A stretch of 64,000 bases of DNA from Chryseolinea lacunae (GTDB lineage: Bacteria > Bacteroidota > Bacteroidia > Cytophagales > Cyclobacteriaceae). How positions within the stretch are numbered: the first letter of the stretch is position 1; each line of letters opens with the position of its first letter. The position numbers and the translations under genes are program-made. Under the pieces are notes generated by a model that saw only the letters and a list, made by a program, of their open reading frames with translations, did not search any database and had not been told where the DNA came from. The stretch lies in assembly GCF_016735595.1 (NCBI RefSeq), contig NZ_JAERRB010000003.1:547401-611400 (forward strand), read 5' to 3'. Below are positions 35,569-44,976 of the stretch, one piece after another.

Positions 35569-36342
35569 TTATTGAAGCCCGAACTTCAATCCCTGCTTCA
35601 TCGCCTTTTCGTATTTGCGCTGATCGAACTTATAGAGGAACGGTGCCTTGTGAGCGCCGCCTTGTTTGCGTTCGTTCAGTCGTTCAAGAATGTCGAGCGC
35701 AAGAATTTTTTTCTGAAAGTTTCGCCGGTCCAACTGCTTGCCGAGAATGGTTTCATATAAGCGTTGCAATTCGGGCATCGTGAATTTTTGTGGCAGCAAG
35801 TCTTTGCCTACAGGATAGTCGTTGAGGTTGAGCCGAAGCGACTGCAATGCTTTTTCAAGAATGTGATTGTGATCGAGAATGAGCGTGGGCACCTTTTCAA
35901 TATCCCACCATTGGCACGATTCCGAAAACTCATCGGGCTTTGGCACCACCTTCGAAAATTCAACCAGGGCATAGTAGCCCACCGTGATGAACCGTTCCGA
36001 CAGCCATGATTTTTTTATTCCTGCCGGTGGCGAGATGCCATGCTTGGTGCGTTCGCGGTTTGGATCGCCGAAGGCATAGAACTGTTGCAGATAAATATTG
36101 TCCAGACCCGTTCGTGACTTGAGGCTTCGGATGGCGGCTTCTTCGATGTGTTCGTCGGCAAAGATGAAGCCTCCGGGAAGGCACCAGCGGTGTGTCTCTT
36201 TCCATTCCAGCAACAGCACCTTCAATTGGTTGTCGTGAAATCCGAAGATCACGTTGTCGATCGAAATATGGGTGAGATAGTGAAGATGGCCTTTTTCAAA
36301 GAATTCGTGCGTGGAGAGTTTTGGCCGTTTAGCTTTTCCCAT
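35569..36342 (-). CDS. NUDIX-type transcriptional regulator (NrtR/AraR-like), catalytically dead
   Basis: About 257 aa from the ATG at 36342. Residues ~25-155 form a NUDIX domain and ~165-257 a winged-helix DNA-binding domain (TMPELQRLYETILGKQLDRRNFQKKIL, broken after GKQLD). The NUDIX box here reads RSLKSRTGL where active enzymes have RExxEExGx, so the three acidic catalytic positions are Ser73, Ser76 and Arg77. Loss of activity with a C-terminal DNA-binding domain is typical of NrtR-like regulators that use the NUDIX fold to sense a metabolite. Divergent from a GH3 gene with two palindromes in between. In Bacteroidota a relative controls arabinose use (AraR), so a sugar ligand is likely. 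Confidence 0.85.
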   Translation of the reverse strand: MGKAKRPKLSTHEFFEKGHLHYLTHISIDNVIFGFHDNQLKVLLLEWKETHRWCLPGGFIFADEHIEEAAIRSLKSRTGLDNIYLQQFYAFGDPNRERTKHGISPPAGIKKSWLSERFITVGYYALVEFSKVVPKPDEFSESCQWWDIEKVPTLILDHNHILEKALQSLRLNLNDYPVGKDLLPQKFTMPELQRLYETILGKQLDRRNFQKKILALDILERLNERKQGGAHKAPFLYKFDQRKYEKAMKQGLKFGLQ

Positions 36343-36387
36343 GCCGCTAATATAGAGAAAGAACGTGTGGCGGTAAAAATTATGCAA

Positions 36388-36404
36388 TGTGTTTATGTTA
36401 CACA
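36388..36404. promoter_or_regulatory. Putative operator 1: TGTGT-N7-ACACA
   Basis: Palindrome TGTGT TTATGTT ACACA, extended to AATGTGT/ACACATT. Lies between the divergent NUDIX-type regulator and GH3 genes, 34 bp from operator 2 centre to centre. Confidence 0.65.
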
Positions 36405-36421
36405 TTGAAATTTGTTATTAT

Positions 36422-36438
36422 TGTGTACTACAAACACA
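36422..36438. promoter_or_regulatory. Putative operator 2: TGTGT-N7-ACACA
   Basis: Palindrome TGTGT ACTACAA ACACA, extended to ATTGTGT/ACACAAT. Same arms and spacer as operator 1, close to the GH3 start at 36446. Confidence 0.65.
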
Positions 36439-36445
36439 ATGATTT

Positions 36446-38338
36446 ATGAATGGTTTGCGTAAAAAGAACTGGTTTGTTCCCCGCGTTTTCGCGCTCTTGC
36501 TCATCCTCACCCTGGCTTCGGCCCACCGGCCCAAGCCTGCACCGGCCTATCGGGACTTGAATAAGAATGGAAAAATGGATGTCTATGAAGATCCATCAAA
36601 ACCCATCGCACAACGCGTAGACGATTTGCTGTCGCAGATGACACTCGACGAAAAGGCGGGCATGATGTTCATTAACGGCGTGCGCCTGAACGATGACGGA
36701 TCGCTGGAGGAGCGGCCGGGCACAGGCATGTTTGCTTTTGCACCCACAGCACCGCCCATGATTCGCGACAAAAAAATTACACACCTCAACATCTGGGCAG
36801 CACCAGGCACAAAAGCTTTGGCCACGTGGTACAACAACATACAGAAGGTAGCTGAAGAAACACGCCTCGGCATCCCCGTCACGCTCGCCTCGGACCCGCG
36901 ACATTATTTCAGCAACAACATTTTTGCCATGGCCGCCAATTCGTTTTCGCAGTGGCCCGAGCAGTTGGGCTTTGCCGCCATTGGCGATGAAAAACTGATG
37001 CGTCAGTTTGGCGACATCGCGCGGCAGGAATATCTGGCGGTGGGCATCCGCGAAGCGTTGCATCCCATGGCCGACCTCGCCACCGAGCCACGCTGGCCGC
37101 GCATCAGCGGAACATTTGGTGAAGACGCCAACCTTTCGGCAAAAATGATCAAAGCGTATGTTCTCGGCTTTCAAGGCGCGACGCTCGACAAAAACGGCGT
37201 GGCGTGCATGACAAAACATTTTTCGGGCGGCGGTCCACAGAAAGAAGGTCTTGATCCGCATTTCGAATTTCAAAAAGGACAGATCTATCCGGGCAAGCAT
37301 TTTAACTATCACCTCATTCCCTTCGAAGCCGCCTTTGCCGCAAAGACCGCGGCCATCATGCCCTACTACGGTGTGCCGGTAGATCAGACTAGCGAGAATG
37401 TTGCGTTTGGTTTCAACAAAGACATCATCACAAAACTGCTTCGCGAGAAATATAAATACGATGGTGTGGTGTGTACCGACTGGGGATTGATCACCGATGC
37501 GAAGATGGGCAACACGGTTTGGCCGGCGCGTGCCTGGGGTGTTGAGAACCTGAGTGAAAAAGAACGCGTGCAAAAAGTCATTGACGCAGGCGTCGATCAG
37601 TTTGGCGGCGAGAGTGTGCCCAACCTGGTGGTGGACTTGGTGAAAGAAGGAAAGCTGACCGAGAAAAGAATAGACGTGTCGGTGAAGCGATTGCTGCGGC
37701 AGAAATTTGAACTCGGTCTGTTCGACAATCCCTACATTGATGTTGACAAGGCGACACAGATTGTTGGCAAGGAAGAATTTCGCAAAGCGGGCGAAGCTAC
37801 GCAACGCCGTGCCTTCACGTTGCTGAAGAACGAAGGCAAAACATTGCCCCTGACGGGCAAGAAAAAAATCTATGTGCAGAACATCGACAAAGCGGTGGCC
37901 GCGCAATATGGCGAAGTGGTAGACACACCCGAAGCGGCCGAGATCGCCATCATCCGCCTGAAGACACCGTGGGTGCCGGTGGAGACCGAAAACTTTATGG
38001 CAAAAATGTTTCACCACGGCGACCTGGACTTTAAAGGCAAAGAGAAGGAAGACATTCTGGCGTTGCTCGACAAGGTACCCACGGTGGTTGACATCTATCT
38101 CGATCGGCCGGCGGTGATTCCTGAAATCAGTGCGAAGGCAAAAGCGCTGGTGGCCAACTACGGCGCCAGCGATGCAGCACTGCTGGATGTGGTGTTTGGC
38201 AAAGCAAAACCCGAAGGCAAACTTCCGTTCGAACTTCCCTCGTCTATGGAGGTGGTTCGCAATCAGAAAGAAGATGTGCCTCACGATTCGAAAGACCCGC
38301 TCTATACATTCGGCTTCGGCCTGTCGTATTCAAAATAA
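36446..38338 (+). CDS. Exported glycoside hydrolase family 3 enzyme (beta-glucosidase-like)
   Basis: 630 aa, with a hydrophobic N-terminal signal (RVFALLLILTLASA). Just after it, DLNKNGKMDVYED is an EF-hand-like calcium loop (residues ~37-50). The GH3 (alpha/beta)8 domain carries the predicted nucleophile Asp near residue 343 in VVCTDWGLITDA, and the GH3 C-terminal domain follows. The family includes beta-glucosidases, beta-xylosidases and others; substrate not decidable. First gene of an operon with the TIM-barrel gene, in an operator-bearing promoter divergent from the NUDIX-type regulator. Confidence 0.88.
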   Translation: MNGLRKKNWFVPRVFALLLILTLASAHRPKPAPAYRDLNKNGKMDVYEDPSKPIAQRVDDLLSQMTLDEKAGMMFINGVRLNDDGSLEERPGTGMFAFAPTAPPMIRDKKITHLNIWAAPGTKALATWYNNIQKVAEETRLGIPVTLASDPRHYFSNNIFAMAANSFSQWPEQLGFAAIGDEKLMRQFGDIARQEYLAVGIREALHPMADLATEPRWPRISGTFGEDANLSAKMIKAYVLGFQGATLDKNGVACMTKHFSGGGPQKEGLDPHFEFQKGQIYPGKHFNYHLIPFEAAFAAKTAAIMPYYGVPVDQTSENVAFGFNKDIITKLLREKYKYDGVVCTDWGLITDAKMGNTVWPARAWGVENLSEKERVQKVIDAGVDQFGGESVPNLVVDLVKEGKLTEKRIDVSVKRLLRQKFELGLFDNPYIDVDKATQIVGKEEFRKAGEATQRRAFTLLKNEGKTLPLTGKKKIYVQNIDKAVAAQYGEVVDTPEAAEIAIIRLKTPWVPVETENFMAKMFHHGDLDFKGKEKEDILALLDKVPTVVDIYLDRPAVIPEISAKAKALVANYGASDAALLDVVFGKAKPEGKLPFELPSSMEVVRNQKEDVPHDSKDPLYTFGFGLSYSK

Positions 38339-38367
38339 TTTTTCTACACGTATCAAACTAAAATCCT

Positions 38368-39279
38368 ATGGTTAGTCGCAGAGATTTTTTGAAGGGTTCG
38401 GGCGCGTTGGCGCTGGTCAGCCTGGTGATTCCGGAATGGGCCAACGCAGCGGCCTTTGGCAAGGGAGCAACCAAGTCCATTGGCATTCAAATGTTCACGG
38501 TGCTGAAGCTGATGGGCGACGATGTGAAGGGAACGTTTAAGAAAATTGCCGACATTGGTTTCAAAGATGTGGAAACAGCCTTTAGCCCGAAAGGATATTA
38601 TTATGGCCTGAAGCCAAAGGAACTGAAAACGATGATTGAAGACCTGGGCATGAAGTGGCGTAGTCACCATGTGATGGGCGCGCCATTCAAAATGCCGGAA
38701 GGACGTCAACTGCCACCTGAGTTTGCCTTCATTGCGTCGCTGCCCAACCTGCGCGACAATCATCAGCAATTGATTGATGAAGCGGCTGAAGGTGGTGTGC
38801 CGTATTTAGTATGTGCCAGTGCACCCGTGAGCACGCGCGATGAAATTAAAGATACCATCGACATTTTTAACAAGACCGGTGAAGGGTGCAAGAAAGCGAA
38901 GTTTCAATTTGCCTATCACAATCATGCCACGGAGTTTGATTTGATTGAAGGGCAAAGCCCATACGATCTCATTATGTCGCAAACCGATAAGGAGTTGGTG
39001 AAGATGGAGCTGGACCTGGCGTGGGCCACCAAGGCAAAGCAGGATCCGGTAGCATTGTTCAAACAACACCCGGGGCGTTTTCCGTTGTGGCATGTGAAAG
39101 ACATTTCGGCTGACCTGACCACCATCACTGGCATTGGCAGCGGCGTGGTGCCGTTCAAACGGATATTCGAAAATGCAAAGGTGTCGGGCATGAAACATTT
39201 CTTCTACGAACACGACATGGTGCCTTCGATGGAAAGTGTGTCGACAAGCTTTAGCAATCTTTCGAAGATTGTTGCGTAA
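38368..39279 (+). CDS. Tat-exported sugar isomerase/epimerase-like TIM-barrel protein
   Basis: 303 aa. The N-terminus MVSRRDFLKGSGALAL is a twin-arginine signal, then mature sequence with KSIGIQMFTVLKLMGDDVKG and KFQFAYHNHATEFD, characteristic of xylose isomerase-like TIM barrels (AP endonuclease 2 family). Sits 29 bp after the GH3 gene, so it probably acts on sugars released there. The metal-binding and catalytic residues are not all checkable here. Exact reaction unknown. Confidence 0.85.
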   Translation: MVSRRDFLKGSGALALVSLVIPEWANAAAFGKGATKSIGIQMFTVLKLMGDDVKGTFKKIADIGFKDVETAFSPKGYYYGLKPKELKTMIEDLGMKWRSHHVMGAPFKMPEGRQLPPEFAFIASLPNLRDNHQQLIDEAAEGGVPYLVCASAPVSTRDEIKDTIDIFNKTGEGCKKAKFQFAYHNHATEFDLIEGQSPYDLIMSQTDKELVKMELDLAWATKAKQDPVALFKQHPGRFPLWHVKDISADLTTITGIGSGVVPFKRIFENAKVSGMKHFFYEHDMVPSMESVSTSFSNLSKIVA

Positions 39280-39310
39280 GGAAATTCGGTCTGTAGAATA
39301 TCAGTCAAAA

Positions 39311-39343
39311 AAAATGTTCAGACCCGTTAAGAGTCTGAACATT
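39311..39343. terminator. Bidirectional rho-independent terminator
   Basis: 12-bp stem AAATGTTCAGAC / GTCTGAACATTT with a 9-nt loop. T-rich tails on both sides; between the convergent TIM-barrel and GH29 genes. Confidence 0.8.
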
Positions 39344-39357
39344 TTACATCAGCAATA

Positions 39358-40743
39358 TCAAAGGGCGTTTTCAATTTTGAAAACCCAGGCATGCTGACAG
39401 GGGTTGTTAGCTGGATTGAGTACGGGGGCCGTGATCTTCACGGCCTTTCCGTTTACGGTATAATTCACTTTGCCGGCATAGCCCAGCAGCGACACCTTCG
39501 CTGAACTGTTCACACCCGTCACGGTGAAGGCTTGCTCCGGAAATTTTGTGCAGATGGCGTAGAGGTCTTTTCCCTTGCGGGTATAAAAAACTTTTGTATC
39601 GGCTTTCACCGGCGGTGCGCTGGCCCAGTTGCGTGTGTTGTAGATGGCTTCGCCGTTCACATGCAGCCATGCGCCCACATCGGCGAGGCGTTGTTGCATG
39701 ATGACGGGGATGCGACCGTCGGCCGTGGGGCCGATGTTGAGCAAGAGATTTCCGCCGCGGGCCACTTTGTCGATGAGGATGTGAATCACTTCTTCCGACG
39801 ACGAATAGTCGGCGAGGTTTTCGTTACGGTTGTAGCCGAACGACCCGCCAATGCCACGGCATTCTTCCCAGGGATGTTCGATCTTTTTGCCAACCGATGT
39901 TTCGTCGTGCACCAGATCGTATTCGGTGGTGTAGATGCCGCCGTGTTTGCTGCGTGTTTCTTTGCCCCAGCGGTCGTTCACCACAATGGTTTCTTTCACG
40001 GGCGATTCGTTGTAGAGCCACGCGAGAAATTCGGTGCTCTTCCACGTTTCACTGGGGTGATCCCACTCGCCATCGGTCCACAGCACATCGGGTTTGTAGC
40101 GTGTCACCAAATCTTTCATTTGCGGAATCATGTGGTCGTCCACATATTTGTTGACATCCGATTTATACAACGGATTGAACCATTCATACAACGAATAATA
40201 ATAGCCCATGTGGAGGCCCTTTGCTTTCACAGCGTCGCTGAGGTCGCCGGCCAGATCGCGGTGCGGGCCCACATCAACAGCGTTCCAGTTCCACGATTGT
40301 GCACTGGGCCACAGCGTAAATCCTTCGTGATGTTTTGAGGTGAGCACAACATATTTGGCGCCGGAGTTCTGGATGATGGTCGCCCATTGCGCAGGGTCGA
40401 ACATTTCGCACGTGAAGCCCTTCACAAAATCCTGATACTTAAAATCCTTGCCATAGGTTTTTGTGTGGAAGGCATTGAACTCGGCATAGGTCTCAGCCTT
40501 GGGATCGAGCAGGCGCCACCAATACCATTCTGCATATTTTTCGTAGACGCTGGATTTGGTCGGGCCCCAGGCAGGCACGGAAAACACACCCCAGTGAATG
40601 AAGATGCCAAACTTCGAATCTTCAAACCATTGAGGTACGGGTCGGCTGTCGATGGAGTTCCACGTGGCATCGTAGTGTTGCTGTGCCGTTGTGGAAAGTG
40701 TGATGCAAAGCCATAGGGCAAGGACGAGTAGGGGTCGTAGCAT
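39358..40743 (-). CDS. Exported alpha-L-fucosidase (GH29)
   Basis: 461 aa with a signal peptide (MLRPLLVLALWLCITLSTTAQ, read as MLRPLLVLALWLC then ITLSTTAQ). GH29 features: WFEDSKFGIFIHWGVFSVP near residue 40, HHEGFTLWPS, and the conserved Trp/Asp-rich segment around LWTDGEWDHP (residue ~215), which contains the predicted nucleophile. Removes terminal fucose from glycans. Not in the GH3 operon: it is convergent with it and has its own upstream region. Confidence 0.92.
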   Translation of the reverse strand: MLRPLLVLALWLCITLSTTAQQHYDATWNSIDSRPVPQWFEDSKFGIFIHWGVFSVPAWGPTKSSVYEKYAEWYWWRLLDPKAETYAEFNAFHTKTYGKDFKYQDFVKGFTCEMFDPAQWATIIQNSGAKYVVLTSKHHEGFTLWPSAQSWNWNAVDVGPHRDLAGDLSDAVKAKGLHMGYYYSLYEWFNPLYKSDVNKYVDDHMIPQMKDLVTRYKPDVLWTDGEWDHPSETWKSTEFLAWLYNESPVKETIVVNDRWGKETRSKHGGIYTTEYDLVHDETSVGKKIEHPWEECRGIGGSFGYNRNENLADYSSSEEVIHILIDKVARGGNLLLNIGPTADGRIPVIMQQRLADVGAWLHVNGEAIYNTRNWASAPPVKADTKVFYTRKGKDLYAICTKFPEQAFTVTGVNSSAKVSLLGYAGKVNYTVNGKAVKITAPVLNPANNPCQHAWVFKIENAL

Positions 40744-40840
40744 AGGGGTAGAGGTGATTTAAAAATACGTCAGACGAATCTACCACTATTCTTTATGCGA
40801 TGCACACGTTGCCGATACCAACGGTTGAAATCCAGGACAT

Positions 40841-40868
40841 AAAAAAAGCCCCGCCACCATGGCAGGGC
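40841..40868 (-). terminator. Rho-independent terminator of the LemA gene
   Basis: Minus strand: stem GCCCTGCCA / TGGCGGGGC (one G-U pair) with a 3-nt loop, followed by a T-run. Confidence 0.8.
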
Positions 40869-40903
40869 CCTCTCTCGTGCAAGCGGAGAGTTAACGATCT
40901 TTC

Positions 40904-41482
40904 TTAGAATTTTACTTCGGGAGCATTCTGGGCGCCTTGAGCTGCTTCGAAGCCTTTGCGAACACCAAAGTCTTCGCCGCTACCAAACCAGTTCAACGCC
41001 ATTTTTTTCCAGAAGCCACGCACGTAGGTGTTGTAGCCGCGGATCGATTCATTGAAACGCTGACGTGCCACGTTGATGCGGTTTTCAGTTCCCTCCAGTT
41101 GAGACTGGAGGTCTTGAAAATTCTCCGTAGAGCGAATCTGTGGATAGGCTTCGAAAGCCAGGTTGATGGCGGTATTGATCTGACGTCCCGCCAGTTCCAG
41201 GTCTTCGGGCGTTTTGGCGTTCACGATGCCTGCGCGGGCCTGAGTTACTTGCACCAGAATTGATTTTTCATTTTCGGCAGCACCTTTCACGGTAGCCACC
41301 AGGTTGGGCACGAGGTCGGCACGGCGCTGGTAGGCGGCCTGAACATCGGCCCATTCGGCGTTTACGCCTTCCTGAAGTTTCACGGCGTTGTCGTAAACAC
41401 CGCTGCCCCAGGATATAAATCCAAATACAAAAATGACAAGAACACCGATAACGATGAGGGTTGTCAATAATCCTTTACTCAT
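40904..41482 (-). CDS. LemA family protein
   Basis: 192 aa. N-terminal transmembrane segment (LLTTLIVIGVLVIFVFGFISWG, read as LLTTLIVIGV LVIFVFGF) then a coiled-coil region typical of LemA: RRADLVPNLVATVKGAA, QITAINLAFEAYPQIRSTENFQDLQ-like segment (INTAINLAFEAYPQIR) and LEGTENRINVARQRFNE. Common small membrane proteins of unknown role, often near metalloproteases. Alone here. Confidence 0.88.
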   Translation of the reverse strand: MSKGLLTTLIVIGVLVIFVFGFISWGSGVYDNAVKLQEGVNAEWADVQAAYQRRADLVPNLVATVKGAAENEKSILVQVTQARAGIVNAKTPEDLELAGRQINTAINLAFEAYPQIRSTENFQDLQSQLEGTENRINVARQRFNESIRGYNTYVRGFWKKMALNWFGSGEDFGVRKGFEAAQGAQNAPEVKF

Positions 41483-41575
41483 ATAGTTTTTTAGTTGTAG
41501 AAACGAATTTACTTAAAAACGATCAATTCAAAATCAAAATATATTTTCCCTTCCATGGACGCACGGCCGCGCCGA

Positions 41576-42649
41576 TTATTGTGTGGCGTTTTCCATCATT
41601 CGTTCGGCGCTGTCGGCAATCCTTAGTTGTTCAACAAATCCGTCGAGATCGCCGTTCATTACGGCCGGAAGATTGTGCTGCGTGTATCCGATGCGGTGAT
41701 CGGTGACACGGCTTTGCGGATAGTTGTAGGTTCTTATTTTTTCGGAGCGGTCGCCGGTGCGCACAATCGATTTTCGTGTGGCGCCGATCTCCGACTGTTG
41801 TTTCTCCAATTCAATTTCGTAAAGCTTGGTCTTGAGCATTTGCAGGGCGCGCTCGCGGTTGCCGTGCTGCGAGCGTTCCACCTGACAGGTGATGACGATG
41901 CCCGAGGGTTTGTGCGTTAACTGCACTTTGGTTTCTACCTTGTTCACGTTTTGCCCACCCGCACCGCTCGAACGCGCAGTTTGATATTCAAGATCCGCCG
42001 GACTTATTTCGATAGACACATCTTCTACTTCGGGCATCACCACCACCGAGGCGGCAGAGGTGTGCACACGGCCCATCTGTTCGGTGGCCGGCACGCGCTG
42101 CACGCGGTGCACACCCGACTCGAATTTGAGAAGACCATAGACCGATTCGCCGCTCACGCTGCAAATCACTTCCTTATAGCCACCGGCAGTGCCCTCGGTC
42201 ACATCGAGCACCGACATTTTGAGGCCACGACGTTCGCAGAAACGCTGATACATGCGCCAGAGGTCGCCGGCAAAAATCGCGGCTTCATCGCCACCGGTGC
42301 CTGCGCGAATTTCGAGCATCACGTTTTTGTCGTCGTTGGGGTCTTTGGGAATGAGCAGGTCTTTTATTTCGGCATCGATTTTTTCGATGCGGGGTTCCAG
42401 CTCGTCAATCTCCATTTTGGCCATCTCGCGCAGCTCCTCGTCCTTCTCTTTTTGAAGCACTTCCTTGGCTTGCTGCAGGTGATTGCGGGCGTCTTTGAAC
42501 TGATTGTATTTCAGAACAATTTTCTCCAGGTCTCTGTATTCCTTGCTGAGTTGAGAGAACCTCTTCATGTCCTTCACCGTCTCCGGTTGGGCCAGGAGTT
42601 GCCCCACTTCCTCAAAACGCAGTTTGATTTCTTCCAGTTTTTCGATCAT
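41576..42649 (-). CDS. prfA: Peptide chain release factor 1
   Basis: 357 aa from the ATG at 42649 ([12 protein letters not shown]). Recognises UAA and UAG. The stop-codon recognition tripeptide is PAT in [16 protein letters not shown], which distinguishes it from RF2. The catalytic GGQ is in [19 protein letters not shown], broken after NVNKVET. Single gene. Confidence 0.95.
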   Translation of the reverse strand: MIEKLEEIKLRFEEVGQLLAQPETVKDMKRFSQLSKEYRDLEKIVLKYNQFKDARNHLQQAKEVLQKEKDEELREMAKMEIDELEPRIEKIDAEIKDLLIPKDPNDDKNVMLEIRAGTGGDEAAIFAGDLWRMYQRFCERRGLKMSVLDVTEGTAGGYKEVICSVSGESVYGLLKFESGVHRVQRVPATEQMGRVHTSAASVVVMPEVEDVSIEISPADLEYQTARSSGAGGQNVNKVETKVQLTHKPSGIVITCQVERSQHGNRERALQMLKTKLYEIELEKQQSEIGATRKSIVRTGDRSEKIRTYNYPQSRVTDHRIGYTQHNLPAVMNGDLDGFVEQLRIADSAERMMENATQ

Positions 42650-42798
42650 ACTCAAGAATGAACCAGCAAAGGTAACAAAAAGAAAGACGCAACCGGATAC
42701 GAACGCCGTGAGAATCAGACCGTGAAAAAGACCCGGGATGGCCAGTAAATGTGGGTTGCCGCTTGGAATTTCAGGGTTGCCGGTAGAACTTTGGCACC

Positions 42799-43302
42799 AT
42801 GAAAAAAATGGTGTGCATCGGATTGCTGGCCCTGGCGGCGTGTGGCGGAAAACTGACGGACGAACAGCGCCAAAAGCTGCACGAAGGCATGGATCAGCAC
42901 AAGATTGTGAAACTGTCGGATTCCGAGATCATGACAGCCGCACTGGACCAGGGACGGGCTGTTTTTGCAGGACTGGAACAAATCCGGTTTTCGCCCGAAA
43001 AGGTCGATTCGATAGCCAAACACCACCACGCCAAAGTGCGCTGGATCGTGCCCGGTTCCGGCAACGCGCTGGAAGTGGAGAGCCAACTGATCGAAGCTTA
43101 TGTGATTGGCGCCGAAACCGGCTCGACACAAGACAACATCCAAAAGCTATACCATGCCGGCAAGCAGGAAGACTACGACTCGGTGCTGTATTCCCGACCC
43201 ATTGTTTCACCCCTACCCGACGGCGCTGTGAATGTGGACGGCGTGTGGAATATTTATCTTTCCAAAAAGAATGTGATCCTTGCCCTCGGCAAGAAACACT
43301 AA
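42799..43302 (+). CDS. Predicted lipoprotein, conserved in appearance
   Basis: 167 aa. Lipoprotein signal [17 protein letters not shown] with Cys in the lipobox LAAC. The rest is alpha/beta, with [21 protein letters not shown], broken after PGSGNA, and [16 protein letters not shown] near the end. A longer overlapping frame (42738-43313) is rejected because this one has a clear signal. Function unknown. Confidence 0.7.
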   Translation: MKKMVCIGLLALAACGGKLTDEQRQKLHEGMDQHKIVKLSDSEIMTAALDQGRAVFAGLEQIRFSPEKVDSIAKHHHAKVRWIVPGSGNALEVESQLIEAYVIGAETGSTQDNIQKLYHAGKQEDYDSVLYSRPIVSPLPDGAVNVDGVWNIYLSKKNVILALGKKH

Positions 43303-43402
43303 CGGTTTTCTAAATCGGTTTCTATTGCCCCGCGTCATTTTTTAAATGAGCGGTAAGCCTTCCTGTTGCTCTCGTGGCTACTTTGCAGCTCAATTTTTTT
43401 TC

Positions 43403-44971
43403 ATGTCACAAACATTTCGCATTCCCCTACTCGTTGCCGCGCTGCTTTCATTTTCTCTGTTGACAACGGCGCAGCATAGCGACGCAGTGGACACGGCCAT
43501 CGTTTCGAAATTCAGAAAAGAAGGTTTTAAGAACTCGCAGGTGATGGACATCCTCAGCATGCTCACCGACATGAACGGCCCGCGGTTAACCAACTCGCCC
43601 GGCTACAAAAAAGCTGCGACCTATGCCAAGTCTACGCTGGAAGGTTGGGGTGTTTCGCGTGTATACTTTGATTCGTTTGGTGAATTTGGTCGCGGATGGT
43701 TTGTGAAAAAGTTCAGCCTGCAGGCAATGGAGCCGGCCTACTTTCCGGTGATCGGTTATCCAAAAGCATGGTCGCCCGGCATCAAAGGCACACGCGCTGC
43801 CGAAGCCGTTTACCTGGATGTGAAAACAGAAGAGGATCTTGAAAAATATAAAGGAAAGCTGAAGGGCAAGATTGTGTTGTTCAGTTTGCCCATCATGCCC
43901 AAGCCGGCGTTCAAGCCTGATGCCACGCGACTGACCGACTCAACGTTGTTGAGAATGGCCAACGCCGCAGCATCCAATCGTGCACCAGGTTCGTCGCGAC
44001 GTTATATTGCCGGTCCACCCGAAATGCTCACGTATAAAAAATGGAGACTTTGCGAGAGCGAAGGTGCACTGGCCGTTATCGAAGGAAGCCGTGGAAGCTA
44101 TGGAACGTATTATGCACAGGGTGCAACGATTCCCACCGACCCTGCCACCCCGGCGGCGCAACGCTTCAGGCCACAAGCCGCCAACGCGCCCGAAATTCTT
44201 CCGCAGCTGGTTGTTGCCGCCGAACACTACAACCGCATGGTGCGCCAGTTGGAAAAGGGACTGCTCGTGAAGCTGGAGCTGACCATGGAAACGGAATTCA
44301 CCAAACCCGAAGACGGCTTTAACGTGATTGGCGAAATTGAAGGCAGCGACAAAAAAGATGAAGTGGTGATGATCGGTGCCCACCTCGATTCGTGGCACAG
44401 CGGCACCGGCACCACCGACAACGGTGTGGGCGTGGCCATTTGCATGGAAGCTATGCGCATCCTGACAGCTTCCGGCGTGCAGCCCTCCCGTAGCATCCGC
44501 ATTGGCTTGTGGGGCGGCGAAGAGCAGGGACTGTTTGGTTCCACAGGCTATGTGAAAAAACACCTTGGCGAACGTGCGGCCGATTCGGTGAAACTGACGA
44601 CCGAAGGAAAAAAATTCTCTGTGTATTTCAACACAGACAACGGTTCGGGCAAATGGCGTGGCATAAATATGCAGGGAAATGAAAACGTGCGATCTATGTT
44701 TCGCGAATGGCTGAGGCCGTTTGAGAAAGATGGGTCGGCCACCCTAACCCTGAACAACACGGGCAGCACCGACCACGTGCCGTTCGACGCCATCGGTCTT
44801 CCGGGATTTCAGTTCATTACCGACCCCATTGAATATTTCACACGCAGCTGGCACTCGAGCATGGATATGTATGAGCGCGCGGTAGAGGCCGACCTGAAGC
44901 ACAACGCGGTGATGCTGGCAACATTTGCGTGGGGGGCGGCAAACCGCGAAGCGCTGGTGTCGCGCAAATAA
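43403..44971 (+). CDS. Exported M28-family metallopeptidase
   Basis: About 522 aa from the ATG at 43403 (MSQTFRIPLLVAALLSFSLL signal). A PA-like insert lies in the first half. The zinc-peptidase motifs are IGAHLDSWHSGTGTTDNG (His and Asp ligands) and GLWGGEEQGLFGS (Glu catalytic/ligand), and a late ligand region HVPFDAIGLPGFQFI. Probable exported aminopeptidase or carboxypeptidase Q-like enzyme. Specificity unknown. Confidence 0.88.
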   Translation: MSQTFRIPLLVAALLSFSLLTTAQHSDAVDTAIVSKFRKEGFKNSQVMDILSMLTDMNGPRLTNSPGYKKAATYAKSTLEGWGVSRVYFDSFGEFGRGWFVKKFSLQAMEPAYFPVIGYPKAWSPGIKGTRAAEAVYLDVKTEEDLEKYKGKLKGKIVLFSLPIMPKPAFKPDATRLTDSTLLRMANAAASNRAPGSSRRYIAGPPEMLTYKKWRLCESEGALAVIEGSRGSYGTYYAQGATIPTDPATPAAQRFRPQAANAPEILPQLVVAAEHYNRMVRQLEKGLLVKLELTMETEFTKPEDGFNVIGEIEGSDKKDEVVMIGAHLDSWHSGTGTTDNGVGVAICMEAMRILTASGVQPSRSIRIGLWGGEEQGLFGSTGYVKKHLGERAADSVKLTTEGKKFSVYFNTDNGSGKWRGINMQGNENVRSMFREWLRPFEKDGSATLTLNNTGSTDHVPFDAIGLPGFQFITDPIEYFTRSWHSSMDMYERAVEADLKHNAVMLATFAWGAANREALVSRK

Positions 44972-44976
44972 CAAAG

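Noticed and set aside
36596-38284. 562-aa antisense frame across the GH3 gene
   Set aside because: It covers a strong GH3 gene in the opposite strand; the reading results from codon bias.
42738-43313. Longer frame overlapping the predicted lipoprotein gene
   Set aside because: The frame at 42799-43302 has a signal peptide and lipobox; this one has none and an unnatural composition.
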